A stretch of DNA of 64,000 nucleotides from Dioscorea cayenensis subsp. rotundata (Eukaryota > Streptophyta > Magnoliopsida > Dioscoreales > Dioscoreaceae), in contig NC_052476.1 in the NCBI RefSeq assembly GCF_009730915.1, positions 434,001-498,000 of the forward strand, read 5' to 3'. Made by a program: the position numbers and the translations under genes. This document shows positions 1-11,413 of the stretch, piece by piece; within the stretch, counting starts at the first letter, position 1; each line of letters opens with the position of its first letter. The notes below the pieces were generated by a model. The model was not told the DNA's origin and did not search any database. It saw only the letters and a program-made list of their open reading frames with translations.

Positions 1-480
1 AGAATATAGCATAATCTATTAAGAACGGAGATACATTTGAGATACACTAATAATGACTCTCTGGAAGTAGTCAAAGACATTTTTTTTTGTGATGAAGATG
101 GGCAACATGTCGATATTTCTCTCAAAAAAGATAAAATTTTTTTTTGTAAAGTTATGCATATTAAAGAGAAGGGATTTTTGTTTTTTTACTTATATTATTT
201 AATTTGGTGTTTGAGAATTCTAGTATTTTTTTATAAAGATATTTTTAGAATATGGAAAAAAAACACAATCCATTAAGAATGTAGATACATTTGAGATACA
301 CCAGCAAAGACTCTCTAGAAGTAGACAATGAAGTCTTTTTTTTTGTGATGAAGATGGGCAACATGTTGATATTTCTCTAAAAAAAAAGTATTATGCATAT
401 CAAAGAAAAAGATTCTTCTTTCACACATTATTTTGGTGTTTGAGAATTCTAGTATATATTTTTTTAATATTTCTAGGTTT
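1..480. repeat. Degenerate direct repeat, about 250 bp, two copies
   Basis: Two head-to-tail copies share the motifs GATACATTTGAGATACAC (near 30 and 284), GTGATGAAGATGGGCAACATG (near 89 and 346) and TTTGAGAATTCTAGTAT (near 211 and 437). The period is about 230-255 bp because of indels. Neither copy holds a convincing reading frame. The left copy begins at the window edge, so further copies may lie outside. Confidence 0.8.
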
Positions 481-3038
481 AAAACTTTTGTTAATAAATT
501 TCAAGAGTTTTCATAAGAGAGGAGAGAGACATTTGGAGACAATTCTAAAACTTGCGTACTTACACGCTAATTAGGTTTATTAAATAGAAATCATTCAAAA
601 TGTGCTTTTTTAAATGTATTTGGATTTTTTTTTAACTTATGTTCATATTTGATAAATAAAATAAGAAAAACTAATTTTGAAAACGCTTGATTATATAAAG
701 CACATTTCTCTATTGTTTTTGTTAGGAATAAAATAATGACACAAAAGGATAGTATTACCAAATAAGTGGGTTGATTTCTTGTTCATATCCATGTTAATTA
801 GAGAGGTATTAGTATTTTATTATTTTGATATAATATTGTTTTTGAAATAGTAATATTAAATAATGTAATTAGTTGAATTGATTAAAATAAAAAACATATA
901 TATGAGGAAGGTGAGCCACCATACCAACCAAATTGAGATGGTTATTAATGAAAAACAGTGACATTTCAGCAGCTTGATTCCATTGCCAAGATTGTCTAAA
1001 TTTCCTCTTCGTTCATCCTAAATACTATAAGCTCAATGAAAGTGATAGCCATGTGCTTTGCTCTTGCTACATTCCAAACTTTTTTTCTTCTTTTGTAGAA
1101 ATGGAAAAAAAAAACATTAATTTATTTACTTAACATTAATAAATAAACATGTTTAATATATTGGAATTAGTTAATTAATCATTTAGCCAAAAGAATGATG
1201 CTAACTAAATAGTTATTAGTCTACATATGCCACTTAAAAGTGGAAGACTAACTACAACTTAATATAATCAAAAATAGCAATAATGATAACAACATATATA
1301 TATATATATAGAGAGAGAAGGGATCAAAATATTTACAATTATTAAACACTAAAAAAAATAGCTTAATTAGAAATTAAAGAAGAACTATCTTGAATCTTTT
1401 GGCAGGCGTTTTTGGAAGTGTTATTTTGAGCTGCCAAAGACTACATCCAATTGAAAGGTCCCTACAAAAAATGGACGGTGAGCATTAAATATTAGTGAAT
1501 ACAAAGAAAATATATTATATGGTTGGTCATGTATATGTCTCATATTGGACCTTTTCCTCTGAATTTTTATACAATCACTGGCAAGAATCAAGGGCAGCCA
1601 CCAACCTGATTATCTAAACAAAAGATAAACGAAAAATAAATAATTAATATATATATATATATATATATATGTATAAGAAAAGGAAAAAGAAAGAGAAAGG
1701 CTCCATGATTAATTTAATTTGTTTAATAATCTTGAGGTGAAACAAGCAACTATCAAATGACACCAATAAAGGTTGCATTTGTGTCCTAAAAAGATTCCCA
1801 TTTTCTCCTACTAATCCAACACATTAATGTAATGAAATTAATTAGAGAAGTTGAAGCTATGTATGTGTGTGTATATATATATTATATGCTTTCTTATTTT
1901 GTCAGCTACTGGGATTTGATTCTCGATGAATTGGGACATTCACTTGCACAGCCAATCATGGAATTAGAACATCAAATTGGAGTTCATTAATTAACAAGCT
2001 ATACATGAATCTATTCAAGTTTGAGTTTGATCAATATATATTTATATATTTATCATGGCTGTCAAAGCTGTACTTGATTTAAATAATTGTGTTTGGAGGT
2101 TAAAAGATCAGTAGAAAGTTTGAGAATAAATGTGTATGGAGAGGACAGGGACAGGCTTTGTTCTGGTTGGTGTCTTGATTAGCACAACAGTTTCAACTTT
2201 ATGATTCACTTAAATAAGCTTAAACTTTAAGTTGTTCCTTTCTTTTCTTTTCTTTTTTTTTTCTTCTTTCAACTTAAGCATTGTAGTATTGTTGTTAGAA
2301 AAGTTTTGAAGTACTTGTTTGGTAACATATGTTGCAACTAACTTAATTAATGTTTGTAATTGGTTTGATGTACTAAAAAGTAAATTTTTCCTCCTGATTC
2401 ATTTTTACATAGATCAATATCTGTTTGTTATAATAAAAATATTTTATTATAAGTTTAATAATTAATGACCTTTAGAGGAGGAAAAATTAAAGAACACAGA
2501 CATGAGCAAAGAGATAAGGTTATAAAAGTGAAGGCATGCATGTGAATAGGTTAGCAAGTGGAGGAATGGAAGTATCTGAAAGACCCATCACTCATCTCAC
2601 TCTAAATGAGAACTTTTATTAGCAGATATATATATATATATATATATACCCATGAATTGCAGTTGCAGTTGCAGTCTTGCAGAGAAAAAAGGTTTTGATT
2701 TTTAAGGATGTGTTTGGACTCAGGAGTAATAATCTCATGTATGCATTTGCATGCTGATGATTGAAGACTGTTTCTTACTAGTTTGCAGCATCATATAAAC
2801 ACAGTTGTAAAGTTTACATTAATTATATACATATATATATATATATTGTCTGGAAGAATGCAAATGTAAGCAGGATACTTTTGCTGGGGTGTCTTCTGGG
2901 CATCAACTTGTGCATGCCAGCAAACAGCCCACAGTCTTGGCCAGTCACAGCAGTAAACTGTGGGTCCAAAGTATCTCTCTCTATATTTTCTGTTTCCAAA
3001 ACATTACAAACATATCTTTATCTTCATCTTCATCTTCA

Positions 3039-3087
<49 letters not shown>

Positions 3088-4756
3088 GTTTTGATATCAA
3101 ATCATTAGCATGACATGTTTTATTTATTTTTTTCTTTTTCCATTTTTTTAACAACCATCTATGTCTATGTACAGTAATAAAGAGATGAAACAGTTGTTTA
3201 ACTAATTAGTTCCTTGATGAAGATGGTTGTGTGCAGTTTAATAAAAAAATTTAATATTCATTTTCACTGTAGGCATATGAAAATCAGGGCACCTTCAAAC
3301 AAGGATTCAAATCAAGGCATATATATCTTGCTGTCAGATTTGTTGAATCGAAACATGTGCTTAAGAAACATATCATCACAACAAGCTATCAATATTCTAA
3401 CCATGTGCACAAACATGTACACACTCTTCACACCAACATTGTGCTTGTAATGGAAACACAGATACTCATTCACACACACACAGATATATATATATAAACT
3501 AAGTGATGTCTGATTATCAATTAAAGTATGACAACAAAATGATTACTATGCATTGAATAAAGACATATGGCGAACAATGACAAGAAACAATCACTATTAT
3601 GATTAAAGATTCAAATACCATAAGCATTAATAGAGACAAACAAAGATGAGTTGGGAGAGAAATTAGCAAATAAAAAGCAGTACCCAGCATGAAGTATGGG
3701 CGTGAAAAGGTAGCTTTCAAGTATGGAGGATGAAAGGGAAGTGTGTAACAGTTAACTAGCGGTCGTGGCTTCATCTTGGCCATACGTAGTGCATGCATGC
3801 ATGTTTTTTGCGTAGAGGCTTTTGCATCTACATGCATGTGATGTGGTTTCCAAGTAATGTGGCCCCTAGAGGACAAGATGTCCAATGAACTAAATGTTTG
3901 GTTAAACCAATAAACCTTGACTTTGTTCATGGTCATATATATAGCTAGGAAATAAAAAGAGGCGGGCCACATGGGAGTTACAGTGTAAATTTTGTGCTCA
4001 AGGATTTTGTCTGCTCATCTCACAATGTGCTTTGTCTGCTGCTTTTTGGGCAGTCCATGCATGCATACTCCAGTACATGTGTTCACATTGAATTAATATT
4101 TGTCAGAGGAGAGAAAGATAGAGAAAGGGAGCATATGATCATGCAGTTTGTATATATCTAGGTTCATATATATCTCTTGTGGTTATCCATTAGCCAGCTA
4201 GATAGCTAGGAATGCTATTTCAATCATCTGATAATATGATACTGTATTCGCATGCACAAGCAAACATTCCTTTCTTATTAATGCCATCCATATAGGGACC
4301 ATATGCATATCTGCAATTACTTCCATGTTAGATGATTTTCATGCATGAATAACCAATCATGTGAATCCATACTTATATATATGCATGCATCTAGTTAACT
4401 GCCCATATATATTTACCGCACACATTTATATACATATATCCACAGAGTAACCATATATCAACAGTGATGTTTCCTTATCTATATATATATATATATACAT
4501 GGTTCTCTTGAATCTAAACAAGGATCGATGGACTACCTCATGAAGAAGAATCTAGATTAATTAACTAACAATAGAGCTTTTCTAGTTGATTAATTGAAGT
4601 CATGATGCAGCATTGTGTTCCTTTACGTGAACCTCAGCTTCACACATATATATGTATATATATATATATTTATATATATGAACCTTAGCTTCATTTATAT
4701 GTCTAATTATAAGTAGTAACAAAGAATAGCATTAGCCCACTTATAGTAAGCAGTAG
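481..4756. other. Gene-free AT-rich spacer
   Basis: No gene is supported here. The region contains (AT)n tracts near 1290, 1650, 2625, 2830 and 4480, a (CT)n tract at about 3048-3085, and repeated CATGCATG motifs (RY-like) near 3790, 4060 and 4380. The longest open frame (minus strand, 3517-3972) has low-complexity hydrophobic composition and no family signature, so it is not called. Confidence 0.6.
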
Positions 4757-4787
4757 CTTAATTAGCTTCTTGATGATATTTACATCA

Positions 4788-5040
4788 ATGCCATCCCACC
4801 ACCTTCTGAGCTCCTCCTCTTGTTTCTCTTGTCATCCTTCACCTTCAGCTTGATTTTAATTTTCTCCGCCAAACCACATCCTTCCGGAGGCTTTATGCCA
4901 CGTCACATGTCCACGTCATCAGCCCTACACCTCCCCGCCTCCAGCCCGGTCCAAGACTGTGTCATGCTCGTAGACCACTCGGCCATCAAACTGGGCCTCT
5001 AACATGTTGGGCCTGATCCAACCATTCCAGCCCAAAGTCC
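4788..5040 (+). pseudogene. Pectin methylesterase/invertase inhibitor-like pseudogene
   Basis: A broken copy of the PMEI-like gene found at 57341-57848. Both copies begin with the same 20 nt (ATGCCATCCCACCACCTTCT), and similarity extends upstream into an ACTTAATTAG-type leader. A Leu-rich signal-peptide-like stretch lies at about 4811-4866, followed by AKPHPSGG (AGKAHPAGK in the paralogue) and VQDCVMLVDHSAIKLG (VQDCFVLVDHSASQLG in the paralogue). Compared with the paralogue, about 20 residues between SSA and LHLPA are missing, a small insertion near 4808-4814 puts the ATG out of frame, and a 5-nt deletion creates the TAA near 5000. Recognisable DNA similarity (TGTTGGGCCTGATC) continues past that stop. 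It lies about 310 bp upstream of a pectinesterase in the same orientation. It cannot make a functional inhibitor. Confidence 0.8.
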
Positions 5041-5349
5041 AAGCTCGATCCAGGCTTGAAAAATATAAGGTCAAAAGAGAACTAATCAGCCAGAAATTAA
5101 TTCACAACTGAAATTAAGTTAATTAATTAACCAAACAAATTAACTCTATTCATAAACATATATAGATAGCTAATGAACAGACACTTGCAAACTGTTGACA
5201 TAAATAATTAATTAAGAAGCCATTAAGCACTGATCCAAGTAACTGCCACACATGAAGAAACCTTAACGTCTTCCCATGCTTCTCCGTTAAAAATTAGTTT
5301 TAACACCATGCATGCATGCTCAAATCTCTAATCTCAAAACAATATTTCT

Positions 5350-6596
5350 ATGTTCACAATGCTCACCTTCATCACAACTATCCTTCTCTTCATTCACAGC
5401 ACGTCGATCGCCGTCTCCACTGACACCGCCATCCCTGCAAACCCTAAAAGCATCAACCAATGGCTCTTAGAAAACACAAATCCAATGAGACCACAACTGG
5501 ATGCTCAATTAGCACAAGCTGAACTGTACACAAGAGTGATAACAGTGAACAAGTATGGGAAAGGTGACTTTAAGAATATAACTGATGCTGTAAACAGTAT
5601 TCCAGTAGGTAATAAGGTGAGAACAATCATCAAGATTGCACCAGGGATATACTATGAGAAGATATTGATAGATTTCTCAAAGAAATTTGTTACTTTATAT
5701 GGCGATCCAAATGCAATGCCGAGGATATCCTTCAATGGCACGGCCAAGTTTTTTAAAACCTATTATAGCGCCACCGTTGCCGTTGAGTCCGATCACTTCA
5801 TGGCATGCAATATCATCTTTGACGTACGTACTAATTACACCATATATCCATGCATGCATGCATGCACATATATATATATGATTTAATTATATTGTTAGTT
5901 TAGAAGTTTAGTTTATAATGTATGTATGTATGTATATGTATGGTTAATTAATGTTTGATGAATGTTTGAAAAATTAAGAACACTGCGCCAAGGCCAATTG
6001 TAGGAAGGGAAGGAGCTCAGGCAGTGGCAATGAGGATAACTGGACAAAAGGCAGCATTTTATAACTGTAGGTTTTATGGCCATCAAGACACACTTTTGGA
6101 TCATTCAGGGACACATTTCTTCAAGGATTGTTTCATAAGGGGATCTACTGACTTCATCTTTGGCAGAGGTCAATCTATATATCTGGTAAAAAATGATCAA
6201 AATATTTAGTTAATCATCACTTGAGATTAATTGTAGAGCTTGGTAGTAACTTTCTCTTTTTTTTTTCTGAAATTATTGATGAAGAACTGTGAGTTAAGAT
6301 CAGATGCAATTGGGTTTGGAGTGATTACAGCTCAAGGAAGAGAGCTTAGAAGGGAATCAAGTGGGTTTATCTTTGCTCATTGTTTAGTAAGTGGCAGTGG
6401 AGACTTATTTCTTGGACGTGCATGGAGACAGAGATCAAGAGTTGTTTATGCTTATACTTACTTGCCTTCTAATCTTGATCCAAAAGGATGGGATGACATG
6501 AGATACCCTGATCATCAAAGGTATATATACATATATCATTCAAAAGTCAAAAGTCAAAAAGTTAAAAGTTAAAACATTTTTTGGCATATGATATTA

Positions 6597-6633
<37 letters not shown>

Positions 6634-6809
6634 ACATTGGCATATGCAGGACTGCGTTCTACGGTGAATACAAGTGCATGGGGCCAGGAGCAGTGACTAA
6701 CCAACGTGTGAACTATTCAAGAGTGTTAACTGATAGTCAAGCAAAGCATTATTTGGATCTCAACTTCATCTATGCCTCCACTTGGCTTCTTCCCCCACCT
6801 AAACTATAA
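5350..6809 (+). CDS. Pectinesterase (pectin methylesterase) without PRO domain
   Basis: Removes methyl esters from homogalacturonan in the cell wall. Exons are 5350-5823, 5979-6185, 6285-6520 and 6650-6809, all with GT/AG junctions, giving 358 aa. Residues 1-24 form a signal peptide ([21 protein letters not shown]), then a short spacer and one pectinesterase beta-helix domain. Visible family motifs are [10 protein letters not shown] (about 171), GHQDTL (Q194, D195), STDFIFG (D216, the second catalytic aspartate), ITAQGR and LGRAW (R272, W274). The N-terminal inhibitor-like PRO domain of type I enzymes is absent, so this is the short class. Intron 3 carries an (ATT)n tract at about 6595-6632. 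All exon phases agree and no stop interrupts the reading. The substrate is inferred from the family. Confidence 0.93.
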
Positions 6810-7084
6810 CTATTAATCTCAATCTCTCTCTTTCTCTCTCTCGCTCTGTTATGCATGTTATTTTCAGACAAACAATGTGAATCAAATACAAGTTTATAAG
6901 ATATATTTAACAAGTCAAAAGATCATATCTGTCTTTCTCTTACCCTGTTATTGTTGGCAAATAAAGGCTTCTTTGAGTTAAACAGAGGAAAAGAAAAGAA
7001 GAATTTATCAAAAATAATAATAATAATAATAATAATAATACAAGAAGAAGAAGGAAAAACATCATATATATAATTTTCTTGCAT
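6810..7084. other. Spacer between convergent pectinesterase and SAUR genes
   Basis: The 3' flanks of two convergent genes. Contains a CT-rich stretch right after the pectinesterase stop and an (AAT)n tract at about 7012-7040. No gene seen. Confidence 0.5.
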
Positions 7085-7417
7085 TCAACTAAACAAAAGA
7101 TAAGAAAAGAAAAAATTTCCCTTCCTATTAAGAACATCTTTAATAAACATCCGGTCTTCAAAGTTCTTGGCATCACAAGGGATCCTAAGAATTCCCTGGT
7201 TGTGGAATCCATATTCCTCTGCAGACCTGCAAAGAAGCTCTAACAGGTCTTCATCCCCAAAACAACTCAAATGGATCATAAACCTCTTGCAATCCTTCCC
7301 GAGCCCGACAGAGACCGGAATATATCCCTTCCGGGCCGCCACCGGAACTCCATCTTCATCCCTACTCATCTTTTGGCCGATCAAAACTCTGCACAACTTA
7401 CTAACTCTTGTCCCCAT
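7085..7417 (-). CDS. SAUR-like auxin-responsive small protein
   Basis: A 110-aa intronless frame of the SAUR family (small auxin-up RNA). Family members usually act in auxin-promoted cell expansion, often by inhibiting PP2C.D phosphatases; that role is inferred here. The domain runs from about residue 25 to 90: KGYIPVSVG, RFMIHLSCF, then ELLCRSAEEYGF, QGILRIPCDAKNFED. The chosen start begins MGTRVSKLCRVLIG; an open frame continues 15 codons upstream, but that extension lacks family character. Sequence after KDVLNRKG is not typical and could be read-through into an unspliced intron. It lies 1.3 kb from a second, divergent SAUR on the same strand. Confidence 0.75.
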   Translation of the reverse strand: MGTRVSKLCRVLIGQKMSRDEDGVPVAARKGYIPVSVGLGKDCKRFMIHLSCFGDEDLLELLCRSAEEYGFHNQGILRIPCDAKNFEDRMFIKDVLNRKGNFFFSYLLFS

Positions 7418-7462
7418 ACTTGATTCACAGAAACAATAATCAATCCAACAACTTTGTACCAA

Positions 7463-8710
7463 ATACCAAATATATTATATATATATACACACACCCATAC
7501 AAGACAAAGGTGGCACTTATCATCAATTAATGTCCTTCAAGGGACGGAAGGGTGCACGGATTGATGATGCTGAATGATACTGACGGCAAGATTGCCTTGT
7601 TCTTGTGATTTGGATGTATGTTTTGGAAATATCATACAAAAATATGCAAGCTACAAGCCAATGATAATGCCGTCGCTTCGAGGACATTCACTAATATTAT
7701 ATATTAGCAAAGAGGTACTTGTCAGATTCAAAGTTTGCAAACAAAAAGTCATGATCAATCAAGAAATTTAGATGTATGAAATTCAAATAGGTAAGCTGAT
7801 AATTGGAATTTTTCAACAGAAAAGATGCAGTGATGTATGCAATTCCAACTTATTCATCCCAAGTTTGGAAACTTGTGCTGATTGTATCCTGGACATTTAA
7901 AAACCAATCAAAACTTTCACCATATCAAGAGGATCAGAACAAAAAATATGAGAACAAGATAAATGCATATATTAATCAAACAACAAGTTCAAGAACCAAT
8001 GGTCATCAAAATGGCCCATGGAAAAGGATTAGACAAAAGCCTCGGAATCAAGCACCATTGATTTCTCCAAAAGTATACTCAAAAGTTTACATGATTGAGG
8101 AACGAAAGGAATGTGGGTTAGATAACTTTCAATGTTGTTGGGAGATCAAGACCATGAACTCAAATTACTCCACCACAAACTTCATCAAGACTAAAAAAAC
8201 ACAGTCCCTAAACAACAAACTCCTCTGATGCCAAACAGTAATTAAGCCGGCAATTAGAGGTATCATGTCATCAACACTTTATAAGCCGTAGCTCTGTACA
8301 AGCCCCCATGTATAGTTTCATTCCTGTACTCCTGTGGGATTTCCTTCTTCAAAAACAGAGCAAAAGCAAAGAATGGCAAGAATCAGCAATGTCTCACAAT
8401 ATACAAACCCAAGATGTACGCCATAAATGTTTGAGAGATGTGAAGTTAAATGTCATGAGGATACGGTGGAGCAAACAGGAGAGAAAAACAATAAAATGAA
8501 GAAAGCTCATAGATGAAAAGAGCTGTCACAAAAGTACTAGTATATAAAGGATTTAGATTGTATGATACTTTGACACTATAATATGATATATACTACAAAA
8601 TGAGTTCTTCTGAAGACTAAGAATTTCTGAAGACATTAGTTTTGTTTTTGTTTCCAACTATCAACACTCTAATCATTTGTGAAGTGCAAGGTAGTCAAAT
8701 GCCAAAGCTA
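7463..8710. other. Spacer between two SAUR genes
   Basis: No supported gene. A 141-codon plus-strand frame (7803-8228) has no recognised domain and skewed composition, and is treated as chance. This stretch is the 3' flank of the SAUR at 8711-9191 and may include part of its 3' UTR. Confidence 0.45.
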
Positions 8711-9191
8711 TCATTCAAACACATTAAAATGGAAGAAAAACAAGGGCTTACCATCATCAATGAGGCCCTCCTGATGCCTTTCCATGCACTGAAGGATGTA
8801 CTTAAATGTCTCAATCTCACAAGGCAGAGTGAGAGCACCCTTGTGATCAAACCCAAACTCTTCTTCAGCCTTCTCTAGCAGCAGCTTGAACACTGGCAAG
8901 CCCAGATACCTCGTCGGTATCACAAACCTCCGATGTTCCGGTCCTACATAGACTGGAACATATCCCCTTTGGGACATCAGGGGGTGGCTCCGGGCTATGG
9001 CAGCAGCTCTCCTCATCAGAATCACAATGCAGAGCCAGGCCTTTAAGGCGCTTGTCAATAACAGGATTGATCCCAGATGCGTTCCCCGGGTCATCCTTCG
9101 AGTTGAGAGAAACAGAGTGCCACTTTTGGAGGATCTCCCTCAGCCTTACAATCTGCCTGATTCCAGTCAACTTGCCACTCTCATCACCCAT
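8711..9191 (-). CDS. SAUR-like auxin-responsive protein, single-base frameshift
   Basis: The N-terminal part in one frame (MGDESGKLTGIRQIVRLREI..., ending DSDEESCCHSPEPPPDVPKG) and the SAUR core in the next (GYVPVYVGPEHRRFVIP... LLEKAEEEFGF, GALTLPCEIETFKYILQCMERH) belong together. Both halves match the long-N-terminus SAUR subgroup in which SPEPP-x-DVPKG leads directly into the YVG core. The break is one extra base in the run of four C on the plus strand at 8964-8967. Reading through it gives about 159 aa. The end (LIDDG, then GGTAAGCCC) resembles a splice donor, so the last dozen residues may be intronic. The frameshift may be a sequence error, because both flanking halves are well conserved. 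Confidence 0.85.
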
Positions 9192-11413
9192 GGCGATAGA
9201 CCTTCAGTAGCAATGGTGATCAGAGTTCAAGTCAGGTGGCAAAAAGCTACACGCATTTAGATCACCTGATCTCAATGAATTTGAGATCTACACCGCACTT
9301 GCATTGCAGGCTATGCATGAGAATTAAATACATTTCAAAGTAAGTAACAATTTGAAAAATAGAAAAGCAATCTCAAACAATGGCCAAAAGATGAAGAAAG
9401 TAACATTTATTCTTCAGAAAAGATTCTTTCCGCGTAAATGAGTTGAAAAGAAGCATTAGTAAGATGCTTGTGGATGTAACATGGCAGCACATGCTGACCG
9501 TCTTAAATTAAGATCATAGGCACGTTAAGTTTCTTCTTACAGATTAAAAATCATTGATATGAATGCTACTCAAATGCAAGAACAGAATATTTTCCATGAT
9601 CTTATTCTGACTTCTTTTAATTAAACAAACAAAAAGAAAACACTCAATAAGATCTAACAGCTAGTGATTTGTTGCTACATCGCAATGGGCAACACCCAAA
9701 ATAAGCATGTCCTTTTGATTCCCAAGAAAAGGACAAGCCAGCTTTAATGGATTCTTGGACATTTGGCAATGTAGTTGTTGAGCATAGCTAGTGAAATGCT
9801 TGATTAGTTGGATTGTCAGGATGGAAGTTAGATTAAAAAAAAAAAACATTAAACTTTTCTTAAGTCCAAAGAGTGAAAAAAATATCAAGGATGTCAAACC
9901 TTCAAGATTCAGCAACACAATCAAAACGAGCAACCACTCACTAGATATAATATTTGGGAGAAATATTCAACAATCAGAACAAAAAGGGAAATCAAAAAGG
10001 TTAAATTTTTATTGCAAAGTGTCTTGTTATCAAGGTTGTTTATGAAATTTATTATTTGGCCCTGAGTTGAGAGGAACAAATTAAAGATCAACAAATCCAG
10101 AAGCACGCCAAAGGCTTAGACTAAGAAAAATAGTAACTTTTTAAACTACCCAGCCATCTCTGAGAAAAACAAGGATAAAAAGAGACAAAGATTTCAACGA
10201 TTTGCTTGTTTTCCTTGCAATTCTCTCTTCTTTACATACAAAAGTATGAAAGCAAAAAATTAGTCAAAGAGGCTAAAACTTTGTAGAGAATGAACAAACT
10301 TCAAATACAATGCATTATCCAAAGAACCACAAAAGAAAAAAAAAAAACCAAGCAAAAGAAACAAAGTTCCAAAATATCTCAATCAAACAATTTTAGAGAA
10401 AAAAAACAAAGCAATTAGGATAAACATTGAAAAAATAACATCAAATTGGGAAAGGGTAAGGGATTTAGAACCTTTATGAGCAATGGATATGAAGCCATTA
10501 TCAAAGAAAAAGAGGAGAGGCCGCCATTGTCGTGGAGGACGAGAAGAAGAAGGAAAACAAGAAAAAACTCGTTCTCACGGCGGAGAGGGTGGTCTCAATA
10601 CAAAGCCTCAATAGTTTTCTATGACGGTTATGACCCTAAGGTTTATGCTGTCACTTGACTCACCGGAAGGGTAAAATGCAGATTTCGGTCAAATTAAAAG
10701 TGGACCCAGTCAAATGACACGTGGCGAACGTCTCGCGATTCCCGCGCCGAAAGACACTGACACCCGTTCGAACGAGCCAGCTACGGCTACGGCTTCGGGT
10801 TTCTTAAACAAAATCTTGTAATTATTAATAGATCCTTTTCATTTACTACTATAAGAAAAAAAAAATAATAATAATAAGAATAGCAAAATGATAAATGATA
10901 ATTTAATATTTTATTATGTAAATCAGAAAATAATAATAATGATGATGATAATAGTAAAGTAAAAAAAAATATGTATATATATATAATGTTATTTTTTTTA
11001 TTTTAATTAAGCCTAAATTACAAATAGCAAGAGTGAATGATTCTCTTGAACAAATAGATAAACCTGTTCCTTTGAAGAGGCTACAAATATAAAGTCATAA
11101 TTAGATGAGCATCCTTGCTCTCGATATGTCAGTATATTAAATTAAAGGCTACAAATAAACTAATTGAAACTAAATTTACACTGTCTTCCTGAATGTAAAA
11201 TAATAAAATATATGCTTCCCAGCATTCTGGGATAAGCATCCTAAAGACCATATGGAACCTGACACAAGGAAAAACTACCTTCCCTTGTATTTTGGATGAC
11301 AAAATCGCCGGAGTACAGCTGTTAACACATCTCAAATAAGAATTTTTTCATGGAATTCAAAAGTTCGGTACAAGCACCAAAAATCATCTGTTCTTCTTTG
11401 GTTGTAGTTAAGT
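9192..11413. other. Spacer between SAUR and P5A ATPase
   Basis: No gene could be supported. The GC-richer block near 10500-10800, read on the minus strand, is pyrimidine-rich with short upstream ATGs and could be a promoter/5' leader of the SAUR at 8711-9191, but this is a guess. (AAT)n-like tracts lie at about 10860-10950. Positions 11150-11413 are the likely 3' UTR of the ATPase. Confidence 0.4.

Noticed and set aside
3517-3972. 151-codon open frame on the minus strand
   Set aside because: Hydrophobic low-complexity composition, no start context or family motif, and it lies in a microsatellite-rich spacer.
481-4756. Search for conserved microRNA precursors (miR156, 160, 164, 166, 167, 172, 319, 396, 399 sequences)
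   Set aside because: No mature sequence matched; the closest (GATGCAGCAT near 4606) lacks the rest of miR172 and a foldback partner.
7803-8228. 141-codon open frame on the plus strand
   Set aside because: Composition rich in Asn, Lys and Gln, no known domain, and antisense to the probable SAUR 3' region.
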